Positions 23,943 through 34,663 of a DNA stretch of 64,000 bases are shown piece by piece. The stretch lies in contig OY743170.1 in the NCBI GenBank assembly GCA_963555705.1, forward strand, positions 28,595,362 to 28,659,361, given 5' to 3'. Source of the DNA: Ligustrum vulgare (taxonomy: Eukaryota > Streptophyta > Magnoliopsida > Lamiales > Oleaceae). The notes under the pieces are model-generated. The model saw only the letters and a list, made by a program, of their open reading frames with translations. It was not told the origin of the DNA and did not search any database. Position numbers and translations under genes: made by a program. Position 1 is the stretch's first letter. Each line of letters opens with the position of its first letter.

Positions 23943-24493
23943 ATGGATATCATTCTTACAAACATTCGCAAGTATTATTCCAGTCTTCCAATGAATGATC
24001 TGAGGAAAATTTATCGAATAAGACTCGAAAGATTGAGGTTGATGATGGCTCATGGTGTTTCAGAAGATGTTCGCTGGTTGATCGAAGCAAAGGTTCGACT
24101 ATCTGGTGAATTACCTATGACATTTCCAAAGCACATCCTGGTTTAGGCAAAAGCACCTTCGCAAAGAAACGAAGAGCAAAAAGGCTGAATGGTTGCTACA
24201 AATGTGCTCGTTGGAACTGTGATACTCGTTGCAAAACAGTAGGATATTCTTCTACTAATCGGGATGATAAAATCAAATTCATAAAGGGTGGACTGAGTAA
24301 GGAGTCTTTGGATGATATTCGACTGACTCTTGAGACGCACCCAAGTGGTTATGTGCAACGTGAACTTCTCTCCTTATACGCTCAGTTTAACGAGGACAAA
24401 AATCGTTATAGTCTCCAAAATATAATAGCAAAAGATCCTGTTTGCCAGTTTGTTTTACAAAATGAGGCTTCTGGCAGTTCAGCAATGATATAA
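23943..24493 (+). pseudogene. Viral nucleic-acid-binding-protein-like ORF, frameshifted (A copy)
   Basis: Homologue of the intact ORF at 44605-45150 in element B2. The first part (MDIILTNIRKYYSSLPMNDL...) is open to 24146. A one-base deletion at about 24132, compared with B2, shifts the frame and stops it. The rest remains readable in the next frame to 24493, including the basic stretch, the cysteine cluster (CYKCARWNCDTRC, with Asn for Thr) and the ETHPSGYVQRELLSLYAQF tail. Coding similarity downstream of the lesion is still high, so the break looks recent. The LOG gene 340 bp downstream is intact. Role and family are discussed at the B2 copy. Confidence 0.8.
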
Positions 24494-24737
24494 GGTAAAT
24501 CTCTTGATACACATTTAAAATATTTTGTTGTTTTCTTTCACGCGTTTTGGAAATAAAATATATTTTCCTTTCTCGAGTTTTGATAAAGCTGAAAATAAAT
24601 ATATTTTCCTTTCTCGAGGTTTGATAAAGCTGGAAATAAATCACCGAAAGGTGATATCTTTGGTAAAACAGTCAAAAGTTGGCCGATTTTTTCAAAAGTA
24701 AATCTTTACTTTTTCAGAATCAATCAAAAACAGTAAA

Positions 24738-24775
24738 TTTTTCCGGCTTTAAATAGCCAAACATATTTCATAGTT
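24738..24775 (+). promoter_or_regulatory. TTTAAATAG box before LOG (A copy)
   Basis: CGGCTTTAAATAGCCAAACA, then CATAGTTCAGGCATCCC, about 85 bp before the LOG ATG. The word GGCTTTAAATAGCC is also a small palindrome. It is conserved in element B2 (45331-45370), while the bases around it have drifted. Confidence 0.5.
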
Positions 24776-24830
24776 CAGGCATCCCAAAATCACATCTTCT
24801 TCGTAAGTTTTCCCTTCTTTACTATCAAAG

Positions 24831-25484
24831 ATGGAAGCACCAAAATTTCGACAGATCAAAACTATTTGTGTATTTTGTGGATCAAAAGTGGGGAAAGGCT
24901 TCAGTTATCTAGAAGCGGCCGTAGATCTTGGAAAGAAACTGGGGGAAAAAGGTATCACTCTTGTGTATGGGGGTGGTAGCAGTGGTCTAATGGGTTGTGT
25001 TTCCCAATCTGCTCTTGCAGAGAAATCAAAAGTAATCGGTGTCATACCTGTCCCTTTGGTAGATGTTGCAGGCAAAACACGAGGGCATGAAGTTCAAACC
25101 TTATCCATCCATGAACGCATAACTTGTATGCTATATGGTTCTGATGCCTTTATAGCCCTGCCCGGAGGTTTTGGTACCTTAGAAGAAATCTTTAACATTA
25201 CCTCGTGGGCTCAACTAGATCTCCATACTAAGCCTATTGGGCTTCTGAATGTTAACAATTTCTTTGATGGTTTGTTAACCTTTCTTGATTATGCTGTGGA
25301 ACAGGGATTCATCTCTCCATTTTCCAGAAGGCTCCTTATTTCTGCTCCTACTATTGATGAACTACTGGATAAGCTGCAGTCATATATCTCAATACAAGAT
25401 CCAGCAGGGGTTAAGATAGATTGGTCGCAAGGAAGGGGAATCAAGCGAAAATGGAGTCCGGTTAATGTAAACTTAACTTTATGA
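24831..25484 (+). CDS. LOG-type cytokinin riboside 5'-monophosphate phosphoribohydrolase, intronless (A copy)
   Basis: 217 codons in one exon. LOG enzymes release active cytokinin bases from nucleotide precursors in the cytosol. Visible family features: CVFCGS near residues 13-18, YGGGSSGLMG (46-55), HER (94-96) and the phosphoribohydrolase motif PGGFGTLEE (111-119), followed by WAQLDLHTKPIGLLN and QGFISPFSR. The family's HERKAxM segment reads HERITCM here: the Arg is kept, the Lys lost. Plant LOG genes normally have several introns; this one has none. Length is that of a full LOG protein, with a basic C-terminal tail (RGIKRKW). It is antisense to element A, 340 bp after the RNA-binding-like gene. 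A retroposed or virus-borne LOG is likely; enzyme activity is untested. Confidence 0.88.
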   Translation: MEAPKFRQIKTICVFCGSKVGKGFSYLEAAVDLGKKLGEKGITLVYGGGSSGLMGCVSQSALAEKSKVIGVIPVPLVDVAGKTRGHEVQTLSIHERITCMLYGSDAFIALPGGFGTLEEIFNITSWAQLDLHTKPIGLLNVNNFFDGLLTFLDYAVEQGFISPFSRRLLISAPTIDELLDKLQSYISIQDPAGVKIDWSQGRGIKRKWSPVNVNLTL

Positions 25485-25495
25485 ATCTTAGAATA

Positions 25496-25710
25496 GGTGG
25501 GGGTAGAGTACAGAGTATTCTTACTCTCGAGACACCCCTCTAATTTCCTAGGATTTCCTTAATGTTTAAATCTTGTGTGTACCTCAAAGGTTCCAGGTGG
25601 TAGATTACGGAGTATTCTTACTCTCGAAACACACCTCTTTGAAGGTTTCTTTATTTCCTCAAAAGGTCAGAGGTGGTAGGATACGGCTACTCCGGAAACA
25701 CATCTCTCAA
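25496..25710 (+). terminator. Triple inverted-repeat region after LOG (A copy)
   Basis: Three imperfect repeats (about 25498-25538, 25596-25636, 25672-25708) share GGTGGTAGAGTACGGAGTA...TACTCTCGAGACACACC. Within each, GGTG pairs with CACC and AGAGTA with TACTCT, so each could fold as a hairpin. CTCAAAGG or CTCAAAAGG stands before the second and third. AATAAA-like words follow at 25805-25815. Probably the LOG 3' untranslated region. Confidence 0.6.
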
Positions 25711-25839
25711 TTTGAGGAATTTCCCATGTTGCTTTCTTTTGCTTTTGCGTGTTTCATGTATTTCTTTTCCAGTGTGACTCTTTGTGTGTTCTCCTTATGA
25801 GAAAATAATAAAATCTCTGCTATCATCTACTAAATCTCG

Positions 25840-27730
25840 TTTGTGATGTAAATGAACTTGCATGTCTAACCTTAATTCCTTTAGTGGATGCTTATCATAT
25901 CATGCTCTTAATTCCAAATGATAAAATTCTGGACAGAGTCTCCCTTATAATTTGGACTTATCCCAAACCATAAGCATACTTCATAACTCACAATAATAAA
26001 TAACTCCACATTTGATCACAACGATCTAAAAATGTTGAAAACGATTCTAACACTTCAATATCATCAAAAAATATCCCATAATTCAATTCATAATTCCTCA
26101 ACATAACAATTTCAAATCATATTTTTCAATATCACAATATCACTTCCTTCCATACCTTAATTGGCTCAAAAGATTACTCATACTTATATTTATAAGTCAT
26201 AAATCATATTCCCAAAATTTAATCACAAGGCCAAAGTTCATAATAAATTTCTCTTCAATATAGAGGCATAATTCACTTACTCAACATAATATCCATTACT
26301 TAATTCCCAATAACCAAATCTTTAAATCTCTAACTTCATAATGCTTCTCATAAAAGTCTCATTAAAATCATATCACTTATAATCTTAACATCTCATAAAA
26401 CTTCATAAAATTGGCTCGCTATTTCTCATTAAATCTAAATGATAGATAATCTGAACATATTTCTAATCATTTCTGTTGACTTCTCATACTTAGTGCCATG
26501 TCTAAAATCAATTATGCAAAGTCCATTTAAGGTTCATCATTTCTAAACTCGAGGACAACAATTATTTTGAAAATCATTCTTAAGTCATATTATTCCCATT
26601 ATGCTCAACACCCGTTCTCTTTCTTTCTTTTCTTTCCGAATTTTTTTTCAGAATTGAAACTTGAAGAGTGGTACCAATAATCATCCACAGTTTTTCCTTG
26701 CTTTTAAGCAATGATAGTGATAAAGGGATAAATTATTGAACCGAAAATTGAAACTTGAAGAGGAAGTACTAATAACCATCCACAGTTTTTCCCTTATTTT
26801 TACACAAAGGTAGTGATAAAGGGATAAATTATTGTACGAATTCATTATTAATTTTGTTTGTTTAATATATTATTCCATATAAAATCGTAAATGACTTGCA
26901 AAGCATATAACATACCTGGTTCGAGGAGTCAATACGTGGAGAGTGACATAGTAGAGTGATGAGTTAAAATATTTCATATAATCTTATTTTCCTTTAATCA
27001 ACAATAATTTAATGTGGTTGTATCCAAATCAACATTTTCTTGAATCATAATTCCTAATTAATCACAGTCTTCAAAACAAATCCAATATCGATATAGTAAT
27101 TATCTCCCCATCAATAATTAATAACTTAACCCAAATAAAATTTATCGTCAAATCTTATTTTCCTTTAGTCCCCGAACTTCTAGAAATTTATCAAAGACAT
27201 CAATATAAACATCATATCACTAACTAATTATATTCCATAAAATTTTCAGGACATTACAAACTCCCCTGCTTAAAATGAATTTTGTCCTTGAAATTCGCAC
27301 ATCAAATTTCATCATGCTTTTCAAAATAATAACCATACTTGACATGTGAAAATTCAACTTTTCTTATCATAAAGCAAGCTTTTAAAGTCATGCCAATAGA
27401 CTAAATTTTCATTTCATCACATGTGTAAAAAAAAATGTGCAAATCTTTACATTGTTTTAAACTCATAAATCTTATAAAATAATTAACCCAACTAAAATTT
27501 CAAGGTCAAATACATTTAAGAAGAAACTAAACTCTAGAAAATTTTGAAAATATGTCTTTGAAAAATAATTTCCCAGATTTTTTTTTTTTTATATAATGAA
27601 TAGTGATTTCGTTCACTGTTCATCATGAATAGCACGTCGTTTTACTGTTCACGTGAATAGTGATTTATTTATTTTTTTTTTTTTAAAGAAATAAAATTTC
27701 AAAATCTACAGAATCGTTTTTAAAACTCTT
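25840..27730. other. Element A interior right of the cassette
   Basis: AT-rich with no coding domain found on either strand. A ~95-bp tandem duplication lies at about 26653-26845 (each copy TTGAAACTTGAAGAG ... GTGATAAAGGGATAAATTATTG). Homopolymer A/T runs at 27575-27690 flank CACTATTCA/TGAATAGTG words that can pair. Confidence 0.6.
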
Positions 27731-27745
27731 TGCTCTGATACCAAC
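27731..27745 (-). promoter_or_regulatory. Primer-binding site of element A
   Basis: TGCTCTGATACCAAC on the plus strand; its complement is the tRNA-iMet primer site, directly abutting the right LTR. This fixes the element's sense as minus. Confidence 0.85.
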
Positions 27746-29375
27746 TGTGACGACCCGAATTCTCGACCATTCGAGTGCCACTAAAAGTGACTCATATCAT
27801 ATTATCGAGACTTAAATAGTAATGTAAAATTATTCAAAAGAATAATTAGAATCCCATAATTTTATTTGTGAATAAAAATAGAACATAATTTTCTTACATA
27901 AAGTTCAACATAATTATCTCATCAATCTTAACCACTTTTGCCACTTCCATGTTGACCGCCTCGAACCTTCAATTATCTGAAAATGGTAAATATCGTGGAG
28001 TGAGATTTATAAAATCCCAGTAAGTATACCAAGCATAATTTTCTTTTGAAAGCATATGGATCATTTTCATCATAACATAGGATAGGATCGAAATCCTCAT
28101 AAACATAGAGAGACACAAGAATTTTACCGAACTAAGATGGCAAGAATTCTTATGTGTAGCGCTACTAAACTCCGGTCCCCTTAGCATAATCATAAACATA
28201 TCATATGGGACCTATAGCAATCTTGTGAGATTGATTTCATAGCAATGATCCAAACATTTTCGTAAAAACGTAAGGTATATTTACTTTTCATAAAAACATA
28301 CTTACTTTTTTTAAAAACGTAAGGTGTATTTACCTTTCATAAAAACATACTTACTTTTCATAAAAACATAAGGTATACTTACTTTTCATAAAAACATAAG
28401 GTAATACTTTTCATAAAAACATACTTACTTTTCATAAAAACATAAGGTGTATTTATCTTTCATAAAAACATACTTACTTTTCATAAAAACATAAGATATA
28501 CTTACCTTTTAAAAGATTAAAATGAAGTGTAGTAGTAAATGGACCAAAACTTTCTTGACCACCTTGAATTTCTCTTACTTGTGGATTTTGTCAAGAGATT
28601 GGAAATAAGTGTATATGTGTAGAGTTGTGTGTAAAAGAGATGGATTTATATAGATGTGTAAAGTTGGCATAATGTAAACATCATCATTCAATTCTATTAA
28701 TTTTAACACATCCTTTTCTTAAAGTAAAGCACCATTCATATACTTTTCCATATTTATACAAATATTATGCTCTTCATGATTACATATAATGGAGTCTTAT
28801 CAACCATTCATATACTTTTCCATATTTATACAAATATTATGCTCTTCATGATTACATATAATGGAGTCTTATCAACCATTCATATACTTTTCCATATTTA
28901 TACAAATATTATGCTCTTCATGATTACATATAATGGAATCTTATCAACCATTCATATACTTTTCCATATTTATACAAATATTATGCTCTTCATGATTACA
29001 TATAATGGAATCTTATCAACCATTCATATACTTTTCCATATTTATACAAATATTATGCTCTTCATGATTACATATAATGGAACCTCTCATGCTTGCATAT
29101 ATTTTCTTAATTTCAATAATAAAAATAATTTTTGTATAAATAAATATTGGGATAACATTGAATTAAGTACTTGGACTTAATATACTTTAAATCAAGAGAA
29201 TGGAGATATTTTTAGAAATTCGGAATTTAATTTAAAATCGAACGATCTCGATTATTTCTTGACTTGGCTATACGAATACGTTGCGGCGTTAACTTAATAA
29301 AAATGGGTGAAATAGTAGTGACACGATTTTCTATTAAAATAATTATTAATCGCGTAAAAATTCTTGGTCGCTACA
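27746..29375 (-). repeat. Right LTR of element A (5' LTR in element sense)
   Basis: 1,630 bp, same length as its partner and nearly identical, including the 72-bp array at 28760-29086. Confidence 0.93.
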
Positions 29376-29733
29376 AGTTCAACATTTGAACTTTGAATTG
29401 AAAAATCCACATTTGGATAGTGATGAGGTAGTGTGCGAATATGGTGATACGAATGTGGAGGTAGAATATGTGGTTGAATTTGAAATAAAAAAAATTGAAG
29501 AGGTGGATGAGCTAGAAAATCTTGAGTTAGAGGAAGTAACCGAGCTTGAGAGAAAAGAGATAGAGATGGGCGAGCAAGAAGTTGCAAAAGGAGAACGAGA
29601 TGAAGAGAAGGGCCTCGTGGTTCAAAAGGTGGAATTGACGGTGATAATTCATGAATACAAGGATCCATACCTTGTACCTCATGAACCTAACATTTCCCTC
29701 CCCCCTTTATTTAATTTTTTTTTGCAGGTCTAA
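29376..29733 (+). pseudogene. Element C ORF, 3' part (acidic tail)
   Basis: Continues the frame of the 20789 ORF directly after the AGTTC duplication. It is strongly acidic (repeats such as EEVDELENLELEEVTELER) and ends YKDPYLVPHEPNISLPPLFNFF before a stop. The acidic spacer corresponds in position to the charged spacer of element F. No known domain. Confidence 0.7.
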
Positions 29734-29932
29734 TGTACTTGGAAATTTGGGCAACACCACCAATGCTCACAGGAGTTACTACTTCAATCCATTCATGTAA
29801 CCCAAGTTACAGGATACTATTGGTCATCCCTCTGGCATGGAAGCAATAATTTTCCGTTTGATCCAGGAGATGAAGTGAAATAACAGGAACAAAGCTATGA
29901 TTCGGGACGAATCATCCTAAAGAAGGAGGGTA

Positions 29933-30767
29933 TGATGTGATCCAGGACCCTCGACAATCGGAGTCATAGCAGGCTTGACAGGAAAATTTAAATATTCAAG
30001 CTAAAACAAGAATTCAGCAGGTTCGACGAGCTTTGAAGATCAAACCGTGTCAAAAAGAACCAAAAATTGAATCACGGCCGTGGATGGAATTGGTCACGAC
30101 CGTAACTTTTGAAGCTCACGGCCGTAAATGAAGGATCACGGACGTAACCTGCTCTCTGTCTATTTCATAACCGGATAAAAGCACTTACGGCCGTAACAAG
30201 AATATTCACGGCCGTGACATATTTCAATTACACAATTTACGGCCATAAATGAAGACACTCACGGCCGTAAGATAGCTTCTGGACGTGCGCCGCTGTGGAA
30301 TTTAAAGATTTCGCATTATTTTATTTCTTTATCAGTTTTTAGCTATTTTAGGTTAGTTAGAATTCTATTTTGAGTCAATTAGTAGCTAGGGTTTTGTTTG
30401 CTTATTTATATGCTTTTTCCATTCATTGTAATTCAGATTTGAGACTTTGATTTTGATATAAACAGTTTTTATTGAGGATTCAATAAAAATTATAGGTGGA
30501 TTAATATGTTTTTCGAACTTCTCAAGAATATTTCTTGTGGCGTTCAAATACCGAACTTATCAAATATTTCTTGTGAATATTTGTGGCGTTCAAAATCAGA
30601 GACATATCAAGGAGATTTAGCAATTCCTTGTGGCGTTTCGAAATTTGTGGTTCTTTATTCCGCATCGTCAAGCCATCACGTCGTGAATATCGGATCATGA
30701 TTCATCCGTCCATCCATAACCTGAGTTCGGAACTTCCGGTGTTTCTTTCGTGCTTCGAATCTCATCA
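29933..30767 (+). repeat. Right (3') LTR of element C
   Basis: 835 bp, preceded by a purine tract. It differs from the left LTR by scattered single bases and small indels, by eye a few percent, so C is older than its inhabitant A. Short ORFs at 30506 and 30583 are LTR frames, not genes. Confidence 0.9.
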
Positions 30768-30772
30768 AATGT

Positions 30773-31035
30773 CTCCTCATCCATGTCACTAACCGCTCCA
30801 TATTCATCTTGATTCTCCACTCTAGGCTCCTACCTACCTTGCCTCCTTGCGTTGGGCAGTCCCCTAGGTCATTCTCCTAGTAAATTAGCAAGCAATAGAT
30901 CTTGTCTCTACTTCCACGTCTCATGCTTATCCAATCTATCCCTTACATCTTCGAATTGCTCGAATCATTGAAACCATTTCTCTGATATGTTGGCTTGATT
31001 GTTGTTCCTACTTAAAATACAGCCGTCAGACATCC
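30773..31035 (-). pseudogene. Element D: start of gag
   Basis: On the minus strand a frame opening MSDGCILSRNNNQANISEKW, broken by stops, fits a gypsy gag N-terminus and continues the gag at 19464 after removal of element C with its AATGT duplication. No 5' LTR of D was found beyond it, so D is truncated here or its leader is too decayed to see. Confidence 0.6.
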
Positions 31036-31131
31036 TAAATCTAAATTTGGATTTTTTTGTATGAAGTTGAGTTTGGATTTAATCTTTTCTTTTTAAAGAC
31101 ACCCTTCCTCCTTCCTTCCAATTTCTATAAA

Positions 31132-31180
<49 letters not shown>

Positions 31181-32047
31181 TATTACAGTAAGCTTATGGA
31201 CCTCTGAAGTTATTATGAAATTTTGCTTCTTGAATATACGTGAATTCTTTTGACATGTGGCTGCAAGTTGAATACAAATGATGTGGTATGTGGATGCACT
31301 TTCTTCTTTAAAAGCAGCAATAGGTAATATAATATAGTAAAAAATAATAGCATAAATTTCAAATGTGTCGACTACCTTAGTACTTAATTGAAAAATGAAA
31401 AACAATTTACCATCCACTTGTGCATTTCGACAAGCAAATAACAATATAGACAATGTCATAATTAAGAGAATTGTTCATGCTAATCTATACTACATTAGAA
31501 TAACTTCACGTGCGACTACAAGTAATAATAAATATGAGCCGCCCAGATTGTGGGTTTTATCGGAAATGAGTCACATAAAGTTTAAGTAAAACTTATCATT
31601 CTCCCACCTCTTCGGTTGCTACTCTTTACTTTACAATTAATGTTTCGAAAAGGAAATTTATATGTTGAATAATATTTTCTGTGAAATTAATTAATAAATA
31701 GATCTGATGAGATCCTTTATTGGATTGTGATATTGAAAGGAAATATGTTCACAAGTCATCTGTGTACAGTGTGCAGACGGATTGCAATTGGAATTGTACG
31801 TATTCATTTATTAATTCCAATCCATATATTAATTGGCTCATAAAACTTAAAATTTGGAATGATAACAAATAATCATAGTTAATAAAAATTTGATTAGACA
31901 ATCTTAACATTTGAAGCTTATCAGATTCAACTTTTAACTTCTATAATGGCGAATTGATAAAATGATTTATTTGAATATTTAATGTATACTATACCACCCC
32001 CCCCCCCCCCCCCAATTTTATAAAATCTGAGTTTAAAATGACTATTA

Positions 32048-32094
<47 letters not shown>

Positions 32095-34663
32095 ATTCTA
32101 AATAACTATGATGAATGTTTTATACTAAAGTTTTGTATAAATATTTAAAAATATTAGAATATTATAAAAGAAATATTATTTTTGCAATACGATCAATAAT
32201 AATAATAATTTGTTAAACACTTAACGAGTTCCTTATCCGCTCTTTCTTCACTTCAAAACCCAATTTTCTTAAATTTATATTAATATCACAAAGTACTTTT
32301 TGGTGGGCTTTCAACATTTGTTTGTTGCCATATTATTGGTAAATGTCGCAATTCTTGAGTCGAGTGAGCATGTTGCCAAACTAAGCCCTTGTTTCAGAAC
32401 CATTTTAATTAAAAAATAAATTTTATAATAGTGATTTTTTGGATAATGTGATTTTTGTGTTTACATTCAAATTATTTTATCAATAGAATGTCTGATTATA
32501 AATGAGTTTGCAAAAATGATATTTTGTTTAATGGGGCTCAAATAGGCATCTGATAACATTGTTTAAAATAATACTAGATTTTCTTTCCCTGCGATGCACG
32601 GTATTATATATATATATATACAAAATATTTGAATATGCAAAAAATTAAACTTACAAAAAAATAATAGCTAAATTTTAAAATACGAAATATTCCTCATAGA
32701 TCTATATATATATTCATAAAGTATAAATTAAAAAGGACAAATAATTTCAAATTATAAAACTCATAAAACAAAATAAGTGTCTATCAACTATTACTATCTA
32801 AATTTATTTTTCTGGTGAGTTTTCTATTATAATATGCATGTATGTGAGTCAGTGTGTGTGATCCTCCAAATAATGTTTAGCATAAATTTTCATTAAAAAA
32901 TAGAATTTATTTGCACAAATTCTAGTATATTTATTTATATTCAAATATATTAATCCAATTTTTTCATTTCCAATGTAACATATATCACATAGAATATATT
33001 TATTACAATTCTTACTAAATATATAATAAATATTAAATTTCTACAAAATATTATTTAGAATATAAAAAGTGTATTTTGAAATGCATATGTGTAGGACCCA
33101 CGATTTAAAATGGCCCTATTTTTGCTGTTTCAGCGGATCTCTCTTGGAAGTTAAAGATAATAATAATAAAAAGATTAATACAAATAACCAACACAACATA
33201 TTATTACCATTGTGTTTCCATTGTGTTTGATACATTTTCAATCATGATAATATTATATAGAAAGTTTACTCAAATATTTATATTCGTTTAATTACTTTAA
33301 CTAATATTATATAGAAAGTTTACTCAAATTAATTACATAACATATTCATTGTAAAAAAATAAATATAAAGAATAATATAAATGAACATTGTATTAAAGCC
33401 TGTAGTAGTTTGGTTAAGTTTTCTTTGGAATGCCTTTTGATTATGTTCTTGCCTAGAATCAATTTCCCGTTGGGGATTGTTATTGTCTTTGATGCTTTTA
33501 ATTAAAGTTGTTGTTGATTACTTCAGAGGTTTTGGCATGAAATCCCCCTCCATGTTGTAATTTTTTTTTCTTATTTCAATAATTTTCTAAATTTATGTGT
33601 TGCATCTAGTCTTCTCAAATGTGCTAAAAGGGCTTGGCGGTCAGCAAAATACAGTGAGAAGGCGGTATTTTTTCAACAACAATGAAATTCAACCATCAAT
33701 TATTATTATTATTATTATTATGATCATCATCATCATCATCATCATCACATTTTCTATTATGCACATTAAAGAACATTCTCATTTAATTGACATTAGAAAG
33801 TAAAACTTCCATAATTTTATTTATTTATGATATATAATTCAGAAAATATTATTTATAATATTAAAGATGACAAATGATAATGATCAAAATATAATCTTAA
33901 TACTGATAGATAAACATATGATTTAAAATTTTAAGAACAACAAATTAATAAAATACTTAATTAAATTATAATTTTAATACTGATACACGATAACTGTAAA
34001 TATTGTCGGAATTCATTCAATTTTATCTTCAATAATAAAAAAAAAATAATGATGACAATTATAATCAAAATATACAAATAACAAAAGCAACATATTATTA
34101 TTGCTTTGTTATGTATGTTTGATACCCTTTAAAATCTTATTTTATACACATTATTCAAGGCTTTAGCTTTTGTTCAACATATAAAGTTTTGTCAATTTTT
34201 TTAGTAATGACTATAATTTATAATTTACACAATTTCTCAAATATTTTTAAATAATTCACATTTTCCATCTCTAATTTTTAAACATACATCTTAGCTTAAA
34301 AAAATAAAAATAAAAAGTCAAATAAACTCAAATTATAAATAAATCTTACTGTGTCCGTATTATTTTTGGATCCAGCCAAAAAATGCATAATTTGAATTTT
34401 GAAAAATGAAACAAAAGTGGGACCAACTTTTATTCAAGAATTACGGCTCCTAAGTATTTCATTACTGTAGATGATGGCGTGATTTGCTTGTAGGCCAAAT
34501 TCTGCCAGCTTTATTGCTATATATTATCCATATTTTATATATAAAAATTTTTTTTTTTTAACTTATCTTTCTTCCTTAGGCGGGAATTTCGGGAGGGGAA
34601 ATATTTGGCCACTTAGCTCCTTTTATATAGTAGAAGATTTATAAACATTAAAATTTCCAAGAT
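31036..34663. other. AT-rich non-genic region with microsatellites
   Basis: No gene, LTR pair or conserved protein seen over 3.6 kb. Simple repeats: (ATT)n about 31131-31178, a C17 run at 31997-32013, (TA)n at 32048-32091, and (ATT)n then (ATC)n at 33698-33747. Short ORFs are what AT-rich DNA gives by chance. Confidence 0.7.

Larger units (their letters stand above)
21390..29375 (-). mobile_element. LTR element A (7,986 bp, TSD AGTTC) carrying an antisense LOG cassette
   Basis: Two LTRs of 1,630 bp each (21390-23019, 27746-29375), about six mismatches by eye, are flanked by AGTTC duplications (21385-21389, 29376-29380). CTCTGATACCAAC just left of the right LTR is the reverse complement of a tRNA-iMet primer site. 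ACCCCCTTAAAATAATTTCGTCC just right of the left LTR is a reversed purine tract preceded by the FEDEI-type end of a chromovirus integrase. Element sense is therefore minus. No gag-pol is left in the 4.7-kb interior; instead it carries a plus-strand cassette of an RNA-binding-like gene and LOG. The LTR ends suggest a Tekay/Del-like chromovirus parent. Confidence 0.92.
19465..30767 (+). mobile_element. Non-autonomous gypsy-type element C (TSD AATGT), split by element A
   Basis: LTRs of 837 bp (19465-20301) and 835 bp (29933-30767) start TGATGTGATCCAGG and end AATCTCATCA. AATGT at 19460-19464 and 30768-30772 is the target duplication. A primer-binding site (TGGTATCAGAGCTGG, 20304-20318) follows the left LTR, and a purine tract (AAAGAAGGAGGG) precedes the right one, so sense is plus. 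Once element A is discounted, only about 1.6 kb of internal sequence remains, with one retropepsin-like ORF and no RT, RNase H or integrase. It must have depended on a relative, perhaps an F-like element. Confidence 0.9.

Noticed and set aside
31997..32013. C17 homopolymer
   Set aside because: Probably a simple repeat or assembly-sensitive tract; no biological role inferred.
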